From assembly GCA_031179495.1 (NCBI GenBank), contig JAPSHS010000006.1:1-44751 (forward strand): 44,751 bases of DNA. Direction: 5' to 3'. Positions 7,601-15,498 of this stretch are shown piece after piece. Numbering within the stretch: the stretch's first letter is position 1; every line of letters begins with the position of its first letter. Source of the stretch: Kocuria sp. (GTDB taxonomy: Bacteria; Actinomycetota; Actinomycetes; Actinomycetales; Micrococcaceae). The notes under the pieces are model-generated. The model made no database searches. It was not told the origin of the DNA and saw only the letters and a list, made by a program, of their open reading frames with translations. A program made the position numbers and the translations under genes.

Positions 7601-8098
7601 CCCACCCGGGACTTCGAGGCCAGCCGGGCCAAGTACGGCGACCTCGCGCTGCTGCACACCCGCGACTTCCTCTACGGGCTGACCACCGAGCACGAGCACG
7701 TCATCTCCCTGGGCAAGGGCGTCCGGCTCCTCGTCACCCTCCAGGCCGTCTCGGAGCCGGACGAGAAGGGCATGCGCACCGTGATGCTCACCCTCAACGG
7801 GCAGCCGCGCATGGTCGAGGTGCGCGACGCCTCGGTGGCCTCGGCGGTGCCCGCCACCGAGAAGGCCGACCCCACCGCCCCCGGCCACGTGGCCGCCCCC
7901 TTCGCGGGCGCGGTCACCGTGACCGTGGCCGAGGGCGACACCGTCGAGGCCGGCGCCCAGGTCGCCACCATCGAGGCCATGAAGATGGAGGCGTCGATCA
8001 CCGCTCCCGCCGGGGGCACGGTCAAGCGCGTCGCGCTCCCGGGCGTCACCCAGGTGGCCGGCGGGGACCTGCTGCTGGTCCTCGACACGGCCGGCTGA
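4646..8098 (+). CDS. pyc: Pyruvate carboxylase
   Basis: This biotin enzyme carboxylates pyruvate to oxaloacetate, feeding the TCA cycle and gluconeogenesis. At 1150 residues it has the full single-chain layout. The biotin carboxylase comes first (start SKILVANRGEIAIRAFRAAY; ATP-grasp loop VAGGGGRGMR). The carboxyltransferase follows, with RDAHQS from residue 552, the Lys723 expected to be carboxylated in IKDMAG, and the metal-binding HTHD at 752-755. The C-terminal biotin carrier domain has Lys1113 in EAMKMEAS. The start is fixed by the conserved N-terminus; its ribosome site is poor and lies against a hairpin. The upstream CRP/GlxR-like sites suggest carbon-linked control, but that is inference. 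A 12-base tandem duplication straddles the stop. Confidence 0.97.
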   Translation: MFSKILVANRGEIAIRAFRAAYELGAKTVAVFPYEDRNSIHRQKADEAYQIGEEGHPVRAYLDVEEIVRVAKESGADAIYPGYGFLSENPELARAAAREGITFVGPRAEILELAGNKVAALKAAKRAGIPTLASTEPSADPEELLAQAEGIGFPIFVKAVAGGGGRGMRRVETAEALPEALGAAMREADTAFGDPTVFLEQAVLRPRHIEVQILADNDGGMVHLFERDCSLQRRHQKVVEIAPAPNLDEGIRQALHADAVKFAKELGYVNAGTVEFLVDTAGERAGQHVFIEMNPRIQVEHTVTEEITDVDLVQSQLRIASGETLADLGIAQDELRVRGAALQCRITTEDPANGFRPDVGRISAYRSAGGAGVRLDGGTVYAGAEISPHFDSMLVKLSCRGRDYPTAVHRAQRALAEFRIRGVATNIQFLQAVLADPEFLAGNVATDFIERRPELLEARTSGDRATKALTWLAEVTVNKPNGERVEGIDPRTKLPHYPGDKQDEPLRSPFDGPSTHEPPAGWRQRLLELGPEGFAAALREQSAVAVTSTTFRDAHQSLLATRVRTRDLLAAAPAYAHTLPQLFSVEAWGGATYDVALRFLGEDPWERLALLREAMPNIPIQMLLRGRNTVGYTPYPTEVTDAFVAEAAATGVDIFRIFDALNDVEQMRPAIEAVRKTGTTVAEVALCYTGNLLDPAEDVYTLDYYLDLAEKCVQAGAHILAIKDMAGLLRPAAATRLVTALRERFELPVHLHTHDTAGGQLATLMAAIDAGVDAVDVADASMAGTTSQVPASALVAALENTERDTGIPLEAVTDLEPYWEVVRKIYAPFESGLTAPTGRVYRHEIPGGQLSNLRQQAIALGLGERFEAIEDMYTAANAILGGLVKVTPSSKVVGDLALQLVGMGVDPKEFEADPQKFDLPDSVISFLAGELGTPPAGWPEPFRSKALEGRTVKVGITELAAEDREGLDADSATRRATLNRLLFAGPTRDFEASRAKYGDLALLHTRDFLYGLTTEHEHVISLGKGVRLLVTLQAVSEPDEKGMRTVMLTLNGQPRMVEVRDASVASAVPATEKADPTAPGHVAAPFAGAVTVTVAEGDTVEAGAQVATIEAMKMEASITAPAGGTVKRVALPGVTQVAGGDLLLVLDTAG

Positions 8099-8108
8099 CA
8101 CGGCCGGC
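8084..8108. repeat. 12-base direct duplication across the pyc stop codon
   Basis: GACACGGCCGGC occurs at 8084-8095 and again at 8097-8108, one base apart. The pyc TGA lies at the junction. It is probably a small slippage duplication with no effect on the protein. Confidence 0.6.
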
Positions 8109-8131
8109 CGGACCGGGCCGCACGCCGCGCA

Positions 8132-8137
8132 TAGGAT
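8132..8137 (+). promoter_or_regulatory. Leaderless-type -10 of mtr
   Basis: TAGGAT lies 7 bases before the ATG at 8145, the spacing expected when transcription starts at the start codon. There is no proper ribosome-binding site between them. The same layout is seen at the kinase and dnaE starts. Confidence 0.55.
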
Positions 8138-8144
8138 GGGCGGC

Positions 8145-9602
8145 ATGCGGACATTCGACCTCATCATCATCGGCTCCGGCTCCGGCAACTCGATCCTCAA
8201 CGAGGACTACGAGGGCCTGGACGTGGCCGTCATCGACGGAGGGGCCTTCGGCGGCACCTGCTTGAACGTGGGCTGCATCCCCACGAAGATGTACGCCTAC
8301 CCGGCCACGCTCGCCCGGCACACGGCGGACGCCGACCGGCTGGGGGTCCGCGCGGAGGTGCAGGACGTGCGCTGGCGGGAGATGCGCGACCGGATCTTCG
8401 GGCGGATCGACGCGATCTCCCACGGGGGCCTCGAGTACCGCCGGACGCTGCCGCACGTGACCGTCTACCAGGAGCACGTGCGCTTCACCGGCCCGCGGGT
8501 CCTGTGCACCGCCTCGGGCGAGGAGATCACGGCCCCGCAGATCGTGGTGGCCTCGGGCTCCCGCCCGCTCCTTCCCGACGTCCCCGGGATCGACCTTCCC
8601 CAGGTGCACACCTCGGACACCGTCATGCGCATCGACGAGCTGCCCCGCCGCGTGGTGGTGGTCGGTGGCGGCTACATCGGCGCCGAGTTCGCCCACGTGT
8701 TCTCCAGCCTCGGCTCCCGGGTCACCCAGGTCAACCGCACCCAGCGCATCCTGCGCTACCACGACCCCGAGATCGCCGAGCGGTTCGCGCGGGAGGCCTC
8801 CCGGCAGTGGAAGCTCGAGACCGGCTGGGCGCTGTCCGAGGTCGAGGAGTGGGACGGCGACGAGTGCGCCGCGATGGTCACCTTCCGCGACCCGCAGGAC
8901 CCGGAGCTCGTCCTGCGCCTGCCCGCCGACGTCGTGCTGGTGGCCACGGGGCGGCGGCCCAACACGGACGTCCTCGACGCCCGGGCGGGCGGGCTCGACG
9001 TGCGCGAGGACGGTCTGCTCGCCGTCGACGAGTACCAGCGGGCCCTCTCCGGCGGGGCGCCGGCCGAGGGCGTGTGGGCGCTGGGGGACATCAGCTCGCC
9101 CTACCAGCTCAAGCACGTGGCCAACGCCGAGGCGCGCACGGTCCAGCACAACCTGCTGAACCCGGGCGACCTCCGGGCCTCCGACCACCGGTTCGTCCCC
9201 TCGGCCGTGTTCACCAGTCCGCAGATCGCCTCCGTGGGCATGACGCAGGAGGAGGCCGAGCAGTGGGCGGTCGAGCACGGCACCGAGATCACGGTGAAGG
9301 TGCAGGACTACGGGGCCACGGCCTACGGGTGGGCCATGGAGGACCACACGGGACTGTGCAAGCTGATCGCGGAGAAGGGCACCGGCCGGCTGCTCGGGGC
9401 GCACCTCATCGGGGAGGAGGCCAGTCTGCTGATCCAGCCGCTCGTGCAGGCCATGTCCTTCGGTCTGGACGCCCACACGATGGCCCGGGGCCAGTACTGG
9501 ATCCACCCCGCGCTGAGCGAGGTCGTGGAGAACGCCCTGCTGGGCCTGGAGGTCCCGGAGCACTCGCCGCTGGCCCCGGAGGAGCTGGTCGGCGGCCGGT
9601 GA
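8145..9602 (+). CDS. mtr: Mycothione reductase
   Basis: This FAD-dependent disulfide oxidoreductase regenerates mycothiol from its oxidised form using NADPH, keeping the actinobacterial thiol pool reduced. The 485-residue protein has the FAD-binding IIIGSGSGNS at the N-terminus and the redox-active disulfide Cys39/Cys44 in GGTCLNVGCIPTK. An NAD(P)H-binding GGGYIGAEFAHVFSSLG, the second FAD motif (WALGDIS) and the C-terminal active-site HPALSE follow. The GSGSGN motif and overall sequence fit Mtr better than lipoamide dehydrogenase or mercuric reductase. I prefer the ATG at 8145 over 8136 because a -10-like TAGGAT sits 7 bases before it, implying a leaderless message. The gene converges with fadD 21 bases downstream. 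Confidence 0.92.
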   Translation: MRTFDLIIIGSGSGNSILNEDYEGLDVAVIDGGAFGGTCLNVGCIPTKMYAYPATLARHTADADRLGVRAEVQDVRWREMRDRIFGRIDAISHGGLEYRRTLPHVTVYQEHVRFTGPRVLCTASGEEITAPQIVVASGSRPLLPDVPGIDLPQVHTSDTVMRIDELPRRVVVVGGGYIGAEFAHVFSSLGSRVTQVNRTQRILRYHDPEIAERFAREASRQWKLETGWALSEVEEWDGDECAAMVTFRDPQDPELVLRLPADVVLVATGRRPNTDVLDARAGGLDVREDGLLAVDEYQRALSGGAPAEGVWALGDISSPYQLKHVANAEARTVQHNLLNPGDLRASDHRFVPSAVFTSPQIASVGMTQEEAEQWAVEHGTEITVKVQDYGATAYGWAMEDHTGLCKLIAEKGTGRLLGAHLIGEEASLLIQPLVQAMSFGLDAHTMARGQYWIHPALSEVVENALLGLEVPEHSPLAPEELVGGR

Positions 9603-9623
9603 CCCCACCGGCCGCCGCGCGGC

Positions 9624-11522
9624 TCAGCCCTCGCCGCGGCCCGGCAGGTGCGCCTGGGAGAGCTTTTCCTTGATCCGCCCCGCCGGGGTGGCGGGGGACG
9701 GCTCCGGTGCGGGGCGCGAGTAGATCTCCTCGATCCGGTCCGCGAAGTCCTGGGCGATCTTCGCCCGCTTGATCTTCATGGACGGGGTCAGGTGACCGGA
9801 GGCCTCCGTCCAGTCGACGTCGAGGATCTCGAAGGACCGGATGCTCTCCGCCCGGGAGACGGCCTTGTTGGCCTGGTCGACGATCTCCTGCACGTGCTCC
9901 ACGATCCTCGGGTGCCGGGCGGCCTCGGCCACGGGCATCGCGGGGTCCAGGCCCATCAGCTCCAGGCGCGCGGGCAGCACGTCCTGGTCCAGGGTCACGA
10001 GGGCCGCCACGAACGGGCGGTCGTCGCCGACCACCATCACCTGGGAGACCACGGCCGACGCGCGGATGGGGTCCTCCAGCACGTTCGGCACCACGTTCTT
10101 GCCGCCGGCGGTGACGATGATCTCCTTCTTCCGGCCGGTGAGCGTGAGCGCGCCGTCCTCGTCGAGCGAGCCCAGGTCGCCGGTGCGGAACCAGCCGTCC
10201 TCGAACGCCGCCGCGGTCAGGTCCTCGCGCCCGTGGTAGCCGCGCATCACGTGCGAGCCGCGGACCTGGACCTCCCCGTCCTCGGCGATCCGGATCTCGT
10301 TGCCGGGCAGCGGCAGTCCCACGGTGCCGATCTTGCCGATCTCCGGGGTGTTCACGGCGATCGGGGCGGTCGTCTCGGTGAGGCCGTAGCCCTCGACCAC
10401 GTACACCCCGATGCCGTTGAAGAAGTGCCCCAGGCGGGTCCCGAGGGCCGCTCCGCCGGAGACGGCGTGGGTGACCTCCCCGCCCATCGCCGCCCGCAGC
10501 TTCGAGTAGACCAGCCGGTCGTAGAGGGCGTGCCGCGCGCGCAGCAGCGGCAGCACACGCCCGCTCTGCTCGGCCCGGGAGTAGGCGACCGCGGTGCTCA
10601 CCGCGCGCTCGAAGATCAGGGCCTTCGCCTTCCCGCCCTTCTCGGACTTGAGCCGGGCGCTCTGGTAGATCTTCTCGAACACGCGCGGCACGGCCAGGAT
10701 GAACGTGGGACGGAAGGCCTCGAGGTCGCCCATGAGGTTCTTCACGTCCGGGGTGTGGGCCAGGACGGTGCCCGAGTACAGGGCGATGACCTCCACGAAG
10801 CGGGCGAAGACGTGGGCCAGCGGGAGGAACATCAGGGTGCGGGCCCCGGGACGGATGATGTCCGAGACCACGAGGGTCGTGTTCTCGCACAGCCGCACGA
10901 AGTTGCCGTGGGTGAGCTCGCAGCCCTTGGGCGGGCCGGTGGTGCCGGAGGTGTAGATGATCGTGGCGATGTCCTCGAGCCCGCGCGACGTGCGCCGCGC
11001 CTCGAGCTCCTCGTCGGAGACGCCCTCCCCGGAGCGGGTGAGCCCGTCCAGGTCGGCGCCGGTGCCGTCCAGGCGCCAGACCCGCTCCGCCGCGGCGAAC
11101 GGCTCCTCGTGGGCGGCCTCGGCGACGGCGTCCTCGAGCTCCTCCGTCTCGACGAAGACCGCCTTCGCGTCGGAGTCGGCCAGGATCCACCGGATCTGCT
11201 GGGCCGAGGAGGAGTCGTAGACCGGGACCGGGACCGCGCCGGCGTACCAGATCGCGAAGTCCACGAGCGTCCACTCGTACCGCGTGCGGCTGAGGATCCC
11301 CACCCGGTCCCCGGGCTCGATGCCGGCCGCCACGAGGCCCTTGGCCACCCCCTGCACCGCCGTGCGGAACTCCCGGGCCCGCACCTCGCGGGAGGACCCG
11401 CCCGGTCCCAGGACCGTGTACAGGTGCGGGTCGCCGTCCTTGTCGGCCTGCATCAGCAGGAAGTCGGTGATGCTGCGGTGGACGGGTGGGTCCACGAGGG
11501 CGTCGGTCGCGACGTGGCGCAT
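9624..11522 (-). CDS. fadD: Long-chain fatty-acid--CoA ligase (FadD15-like)
   Basis: This enzyme activates fatty acids to acyl-CoA by way of an acyl-adenylate, for beta-oxidation or lipid synthesis. The 632-residue protein has the P-loop-like YTSGTTGPPKG at 190-200, the adenylate motif VEGYGLTETTAP, the hinge region WFRTGDLG and the late motif TGRKKEIIVTAGGKNV. Length and the LPLAHVFAR motif fit the bacterial long-chain FACL group (AMP-dependent synthetase and ligase). The ATG at 11522 has GAGGAGG just upstream; the frame continues upstream but has no such signal. It follows the small membrane protein in the same direction, separated by 73 bases that hold a promoter and palindromes. Confidence 0.93.
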   Translation of the reverse strand: MRHVATDALVDPPVHRSITDFLLMQADKDGDPHLYTVLGPGGSSREVRAREFRTAVQGVAKGLVAAGIEPGDRVGILSRTRYEWTLVDFAIWYAGAVPVPVYDSSSAQQIRWILADSDAKAVFVETEELEDAVAEAAHEEPFAAAERVWRLDGTGADLDGLTRSGEGVSDEELEARRTSRGLEDIATIIYTSGTTGPPKGCELTHGNFVRLCENTTLVVSDIIRPGARTLMFLPLAHVFARFVEVIALYSGTVLAHTPDVKNLMGDLEAFRPTFILAVPRVFEKIYQSARLKSEKGGKAKALIFERAVSTAVAYSRAEQSGRVLPLLRARHALYDRLVYSKLRAAMGGEVTHAVSGGAALGTRLGHFFNGIGVYVVEGYGLTETTAPIAVNTPEIGKIGTVGLPLPGNEIRIAEDGEVQVRGSHVMRGYHGREDLTAAAFEDGWFRTGDLGSLDEDGALTLTGRKKEIIVTAGGKNVVPNVLEDPIRASAVVSQVMVVGDDRPFVAALVTLDQDVLPARLELMGLDPAMPVAEAARHPRIVEHVQEIVDQANKAVSRAESIRSFEILDVDWTEASGHLTPSMKIKRAKIAQDFADRIEEIYSRPAPEPSPATPAGRIKEKLSQAHLPGRGEG

Positions 11523-11559
11523 GGGGTTCCTCCTCAGGTTCGGGGTCGGCGTGCCGTTA

Positions 11560-11585
11560 CTGATCAGTCTAGTGAGTTGGCTCAC
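11560..11585 (-). promoter_or_regulatory. Promoter and putative operator of fadD
   Basis: On the minus strand TAGACT (11571-11566) fits a -10 element. It overlaps the perfect 10-base palindrome ACTGATCAGT (11560-11569) and abuts a second inverted repeat, GTGAG-TTGG-CTCAC (11572-11585). A bound dimer would cover the promoter. TetR or GntR-type control, common for fadD genes, is plausible but not shown. Confidence 0.45.
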
Positions 11586-11595
11586 GCAAATTCGG

Positions 11596-12024
11596 TCAGA
11601 GACGGGCGCCGTCGTCATGATCGTCACGGTTCTCGGGCAGGGACGTCAGCAGGTGGCCGATCGCCGTGACCACGGCCACGAGCCCGGCCACGATCGCCCA
11701 CCAGGGCAGGGACCCGGGCATCAGGCCCAGGACCAGGAGGAGCAGGGGCACGCCGATCAGCACGGCCCAGGACAGCACGGCCCCGGTGCCGAGCCCCTGC
11801 GTGACGGGGCCCGGGTCGGGGGAGTAGGGCTCGTCGTCGTCCTCCGCGTCCCCCACCCACGCGGGAGGCCCGCCGAAGACCGCCTCCTCGGGCGACCAGT
11901 CCCGGGGTCCCGTGAGGTGCCGGTCCCCGGCCCGGCGGACGTCCTCGAGGCCCGAGACGATCTCGGTCCACTCGTCCTCGGGGCCCGGCCCCGCGCCGCC
12001 GGGGGAGCCCGGGCGCGCGCTCAT
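11596..12024 (-). CDS. Small two-helix membrane protein of unknown function
   Basis: I do not recognise this 142-residue protein. Its first half is hydrophilic and acidic (EDEWTEIVSGLEDVRRAGDR, later GDAEDDDEPYSPDPG). Its second half contains two hydrophobic segments, AVLSWAVLIGVPLLLLVLGL and WWAIVAGLVAVVTAIGHLL, separated by a short turn, so it is probably a membrane hairpin with a cytoplasmic acidic N-terminus. The tail is charged (ENRDDHDDGARL). Its ATG overlaps the stop of the hydrolase upstream (ATGA), suggesting translational coupling and a shared role. FadD follows in the same direction. A link to lipid metabolism is inferred only from these neighbours. Confidence 0.75.
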   Translation of the reverse strand: MSARPGSPGGAGPGPEDEWTEIVSGLEDVRRAGDRHLTGPRDWSPEEAVFGGPPAWVGDAEDDDEPYSPDPGPVTQGLGTGAVLSWAVLIGVPLLLLVLGLMPGSLPWWAIVAGLVAVVTAIGHLLTSLPENRDDHDDGARL

Positions 12025-12878
12025 CGTCCGGCTCCTCGCCCGGCGGGGGGCAGGGGCAGGCCCGTGACCGGGTTGCGCCCCGCCACGAGATCGGCGACGA
12101 ACCGCGCCGACCGGGCGTGCAGGACGTCCGCCTCCCGGTCCAGGGTGGCCACGTGGAAGCTCTCGGACAGGCGCACGATCTCCACGTCCCCGGCCACGCG
12201 TCGCAGCACGTGGGCGTGCGAGGCGTCGGAGACCACGTGGTCGTGCCGCGAGCGCAGGAGCAGGACGGGGGCGGTGACCGCGGGCAGGAGCTTGCGCGTC
12301 CTGACCATGAACCGGCCCAGCTCGGCCACCCCGGCCACCGGGGTGCGCGGATAGGCGTGCTCGGTCACGCCCGGGAGGCTGATGTCGTCCGCCACGGAGG
12401 GCACGGAGGGCACCGCGCGGTGCAGCGCGGGGGCGAAGCGCGCCGTGCGGCTGACCAGGGACAGCGCGGGGTTCAGGGCCACGACCCCGTCCACCGGCAG
12501 GAGCGAGGCCAGGTGCAGGGCGAGCGCGCCGCCCATGGACAGCCCGCAGACCACCACGACGTCGTGCCGCGCGCGCAGCTCCCGGACGTGCCGGGCGGCG
12601 TGGTCGCGCCACTGCTCCCACCGCACGGCGGCGAGGTCCTCCCAGCGGGTGCCGTGGCCCGGAAGCAGGGGTCCGACGACGTCGGCGCCCGCCTCGTGCA
12701 GGGCGCGGCCCCACGGGCGGACGCTGAACGGGACGCCGGTGAAGCCGTGCAGCACGAGCACGCCGGCCGGGCCCGCGGCCGGATAGCGGAAGGGGGCTCC
12801 GGGGGAATCGGCCGCGGGCCCCGCGGGCCCGGCCACGGCCGGGACGGGCGGGCGGTGGTCCTCGACGGGATGCGTCAT
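12021..12878 (-). CDS. Alpha/beta hydrolase (carboxylesterase/monoacylglycerol lipase type)
   Basis: This serine hydrolase probably acts on short esters or monoacylglycerols. The 285-residue protein has an oxyanion-hole motif HGFTG at 44-48, the nucleophile elbow GLSMGG with Ser114, the acid Asp213 in RSRHDHVV and the base His242 in SFHVATLD. These positions are typical of the Est30-like carboxylesterase group. The first 30 residues are Pro/Ala-rich without a clear signal peptide, so it is likely cytoplasmic. It is the first gene of a minus-strand group (hydrolase, membrane protein, fadD) and is divergent from a PlsC-type acyltransferase, a setting that suggests lipid turnover. The actual substrate is unknown. 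Confidence 0.85.
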   Translation of the reverse strand: MTHPVEDHRPPVPAVAGPAGPAADSPGAPFRYPAAGPAGVLVLHGFTGVPFSVRPWGRALHEAGADVVGPLLPGHGTRWEDLAAVRWEQWRDHAARHVRELRARHDVVVVCGLSMGGALALHLASLLPVDGVVALNPALSLVSRTARFAPALHRAVPSVPSVADDISLPGVTEHAYPRTPVAGVAELGRFMVRTRKLLPAVTAPVLLLRSRHDHVVSDASHAHVLRRVAGDVEIVRLSESFHVATLDREADVLHARSARFVADLVAGRNPVTGLPLPPAGRGAGR

Positions 12879-13024
12879 GCGTCCATGATGGCAGGGCGCG
12901 GCCCGGACTTGTCCCTCTGGCGCCCGCGGGCGCGCGGACGTGAGAGAATACCGGAGGCCGGATCCCGTCCGAGCGGCACGGACCCCGCGACATCCCGATC
13001 AGCACGAATGGAGTCTCCTCCCAC

Positions 13025-13876
13025 ATGGTCTACATGTTCTTGAAGCGCTACGTCGTCGGACCGCTGATCAACGCCGCCTTCCGTCCCGAGGTCCACGGCC
13101 TGGAGCACGTGCCCGGCGAGGGTCCCGCGATCCTCGCGAGCAACCACCTGTCCGTGTCCGACTCCGTGTTCATGCCCGTGGCCGTGCCGCGCCAGGTGTT
13201 CTTCCTCGCGAAGTCCGACTACTTCAACAGCCCCGGCGTCAAGGGCCGCGTCATGGCCGCCTTCTTCCGTGCCATCAACCAGATCCCCATGGACCGCTCG
13301 GGCGGCCGCGCCAGCGCCAGGTCCCTGAGCAACGGCGGGCGCAAGCTGGCGGAGGGCGAGCTGCTGGGCATCTATCCGGAGGGCACCCGCTCCCCGGACG
13401 GACGGATGTACAAGGGCAAGATCGGTGTGGCCCGGCTCGCCCTCGAGACCGGTGCGCCCGTCGTGCCCGTCGCCATGGTGGGCACCGACAAGGTGCAGCC
13501 GCTCGGTGCGCGGCTGCCCCTGCCCCGCCGTTCGGCGCGGGTGGCCACGATCTTCGGGGAACCGCTCGACTTCTCCCACTACCAGGGCCGGCAGGGCGAG
13601 CACGCCCTGCTGCGCGAGGTCACCGACGAGATCATGCAGGCCATCCAGGCGCTCTCGGGCCAGGTCCGTGTGGACGTCTACGCGGCCGAGCACAAGAAGC
13701 ACCTCGCGGAGCAGCACCGCCAGGAGACCAAGCAGGCCGCGGCGGAGTTCGTGGACAGCGCCAGGGACCGGGCGCGCACGGCGGCCCACTCCGCGAGGCA
13801 CGCCGCCGACGCCCTGACCCACCGCGACCGTCACGCCGCCACGGACGACGACGCGCCGCGACCCACCGCACCCTGA
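13025..13876 (+). CDS. plsC: 1-acyl-sn-glycerol-3-phosphate acyltransferase family protein
   Basis: This membrane-associated acyltransferase is expected to transfer an acyl group to a lysophospholipid, most likely making phosphatidic acid. The 283-residue protein has the catalytic HX4D motif (His41 and Asp46, in NHLSVSD) and the substrate-binding YPEGTRSPDG at 117-126. From about residue 225 to the end it carries a hydrophilic His/Arg/Ala/Asp-rich tail not seen in short PlsC proteins. The ATG at 13025 has GGAG 11 bases upstream; a second ATG at 13034 is an alternative. It is divergent from the hydrolase-fadD group and 41 bases ahead of the DAHP synthase gene. Several paralogues usually exist in actinobacteria, so the plsC symbol is by family. 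Confidence 0.87.
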   Translation: MVYMFLKRYVVGPLINAAFRPEVHGLEHVPGEGPAILASNHLSVSDSVFMPVAVPRQVFFLAKSDYFNSPGVKGRVMAAFFRAINQIPMDRSGGRASARSLSNGGRKLAEGELLGIYPEGTRSPDGRMYKGKIGVARLALETGAPVVPVAMVGTDKVQPLGARLPLPRRSARVATIFGEPLDFSHYQGRQGEHALLREVTDEIMQAIQALSGQVRVDVYAAEHKKHLAEQHRQETKQAAAEFVDSARDRARTAAHSARHAADALTHRDRHAATDDDAPRPTAP

Positions 13877-13917
13877 TCCCCCGCCCGGGCCCGCCCCGGA
13901 CGAGACCATAGGAAGAC

Positions 13918-15312
13918 ATGATGCTCGACTTCACCGTTCCCGACAGCCTCCGCAACCTGGCCTCGCCCGTGCCCTCGGCGGCCGACTACCCCGGGCTGGA
14001 CGACTGGCGCGAGCTGTCCGCCGACCAGCAGCCGACCTGGCACGACCACCCCGACTTCGCCACCTCGATCGCGGAGCTCAACGCCGTCCCGCCGCTCGTC
14101 TTCGCCGGGGAGGTGGACCAGCTGCGCGAGCGCCTGGCCGAGGTCGCCAGCGGCAGGGCCTTCTTCCTGCAGGGCGGCGACTGCGCCGAGACCTTCGAGG
14201 GGGCCACGGCCGACCGGATCAGCGCGCGCGTGAAGACCCTGCTGCAGATGGCCGTGGTGCTCACCTACGGCGCGTCCATGCCGGTCGTGAAGATGGGCCG
14301 CATGGCGGGCCAGTTCTCGAAGCCCCGCTCCTCCAACGACGAGACCCGGGACGGCGTGACCCTGCCGACCTTCCGCGGGGAGATGGTCAACGGCTTCGAC
14401 TTCACCGAGGAGTCCCGCGTCCACGACCCCCGGCGCATGGTGCGCGGCTACCACACCTCCGCGTCCACCCTGAACCTCATCCGGGCGTTCACCACGGGCG
14501 GCTTCGCCGACCTGCGCCTGGTGCACGCGTGGAACATGGGCTTCACCACGAATCCCGCCCACGCCCGCTACGAGTCCCTGGCCCGCGAGATCGACCGCGC
14601 CGTGAAGTTCATGGACGCGTGCGGCGCGGACTTCGACGCCCTGCGGACCACCGAGTTCTACGCCGGGCACGAGGCGCTGCTGCTGGACTACGAGCGCGCG
14701 CTGAGCCGCATCGACTCACGCACCCACCTGCCGTACGGGACGTCCGGGCACTTCCTGTGGATCGGGGAGCGGACCCGGGAGCTCGACGGCGCCCACGTCG
14801 ACCTGCTCTCGAAGCTGCGCAACCCCATCGGCGTCAAGCTCGGCCCGAAGACCACCGGCGACGACGCCCTCGCGCTCATCGACAAGCTCGACCCGCAGCG
14901 CGAGCCCGGCCGGCTCACCTTCATCACCCGCATGGGGGCGAAGAACATCCGCGAGAAGCTGCCCCCGCTGGTCGAGGCCGTCGAGCGCTCCGGGGCGAAG
15001 GTCGTGTGGGTCACCGACCCCATGCACGGCAACACCGTGTCGCTGCCGTCCGGGTACAAGACCCGCAACTTCGACGACGTCGTGGACGAGGTGCGCGGCT
15101 TCTTCGAGGTGCACGAGGCCATCGGTTCCTTCCCCGGCGGCATCCACGTGGAGATGACCGGCGACGACGTCGCGGAGTGCCTCGGCGGCGCCGACCCCGT
15201 GGACGAGTCCTCGTTCGAGGACCGCTACGAGTCGCTGTGCGACCCCCGGCTGAACCACATGCAGTCCCTCGAGATCGCCTTCCTGGTGGCGGGCTACCTC
15301 TCCCGCCGCTGA
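13918..15312 (+). CDS. aroG: Class II 3-deoxy-7-phosphoheptulonate (DAHP) synthase
   Basis: This enzyme condenses phosphoenolpyruvate and erythrose 4-phosphate, the first step of the shikimate pathway to aromatic amino acids. The 464-residue protein is the plant-like class II (AroA-II) type. It has the metal-binding Cys89 in QGGDCAETF, the motif KMGRMAGQFSKPRS, HAWNMGF, the phosphate-binding GVKLGPKTT and the metal-binding region TDPMHGNT. The ATG doublet at 13918 has AGGAAG just upstream; either ATG could be used. The gene is followed by a very strong hairpin and converges with the kinase. The same pairing of aroG with pknL is known in M. tuberculosis (Rv2178c and Rv2176). Confidence 0.96.
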   Translation: MMLDFTVPDSLRNLASPVPSAADYPGLDDWRELSADQQPTWHDHPDFATSIAELNAVPPLVFAGEVDQLRERLAEVASGRAFFLQGGDCAETFEGATADRISARVKTLLQMAVVLTYGASMPVVKMGRMAGQFSKPRSSNDETRDGVTLPTFRGEMVNGFDFTEESRVHDPRRMVRGYHTSASTLNLIRAFTTGGFADLRLVHAWNMGFTTNPAHARYESLAREIDRAVKFMDACGADFDALRTTEFYAGHEALLLDYERALSRIDSRTHLPYGTSGHFLWIGERTRELDGAHVDLLSKLRNPIGVKLGPKTTGDDALALIDKLDPQREPGRLTFITRMGAKNIREKLPPLVEAVERSGAKVVWVTDPMHGNTVSLPSGYKTRNFDDVVDEVRGFFEVHEAIGSFPGGIHVEMTGDDVAECLGGADPVDESSFEDRYESLCDPRLNHMQSLEIAFLVAGYLSRR

Positions 15313-15326
15313 GCGGGGGCCGGGCC

Positions 15327-15389
15327 GACGGGGCCGGGGCCGGACCGGCCGTCCGCTGCAGGACGGTCCGGGCCGACCCCGGCCCCGTC
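15327..15389. terminator. Large bidirectional hairpin between aroG and pknL
   Basis: GACGGGGCCGGGG (15327-15339) pairs with CCCCGGCCCCGTC (15377-15389). Inside, CGGA/TCCG and CCGTCC/GGACGG stack around the loop GCTGCA (15355-15360). It lies between convergent genes and lacks a T-run. The remaining stretch to the kinase stop at 15499 shows nothing else. Confidence 0.65.
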
Positions 15390-15498
15390 CGTCGTCCGGG
15401 GAGCACCCGGCGGAGGGGCGCCGACGCTCTCCTCGACGCGCCGGCCGCCCGGAGGGGTCGTCCGGCGCCGGAGCGGCGAGCTGGGGTGCGGTGCTCCG

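Noticed and set aside
4502-8200. A 1232-codon open frame antisense to pyc
   Set aside because: It mirrors pyc in a GC-rich genome, where third-position GC bias removes stops from other frames. It is His/Gly/Val/Arg/Leu-rich with no recognisable domain, while pyc on the plus strand is fully conserved.
12920-12933. GCGCCCGCGGGCGC palindrome before the acyltransferase gene
   Set aside because: It is a perfect 14-base dyad, but GC-only palindromes of this size arise often by chance at this base composition and nothing else supports a site.
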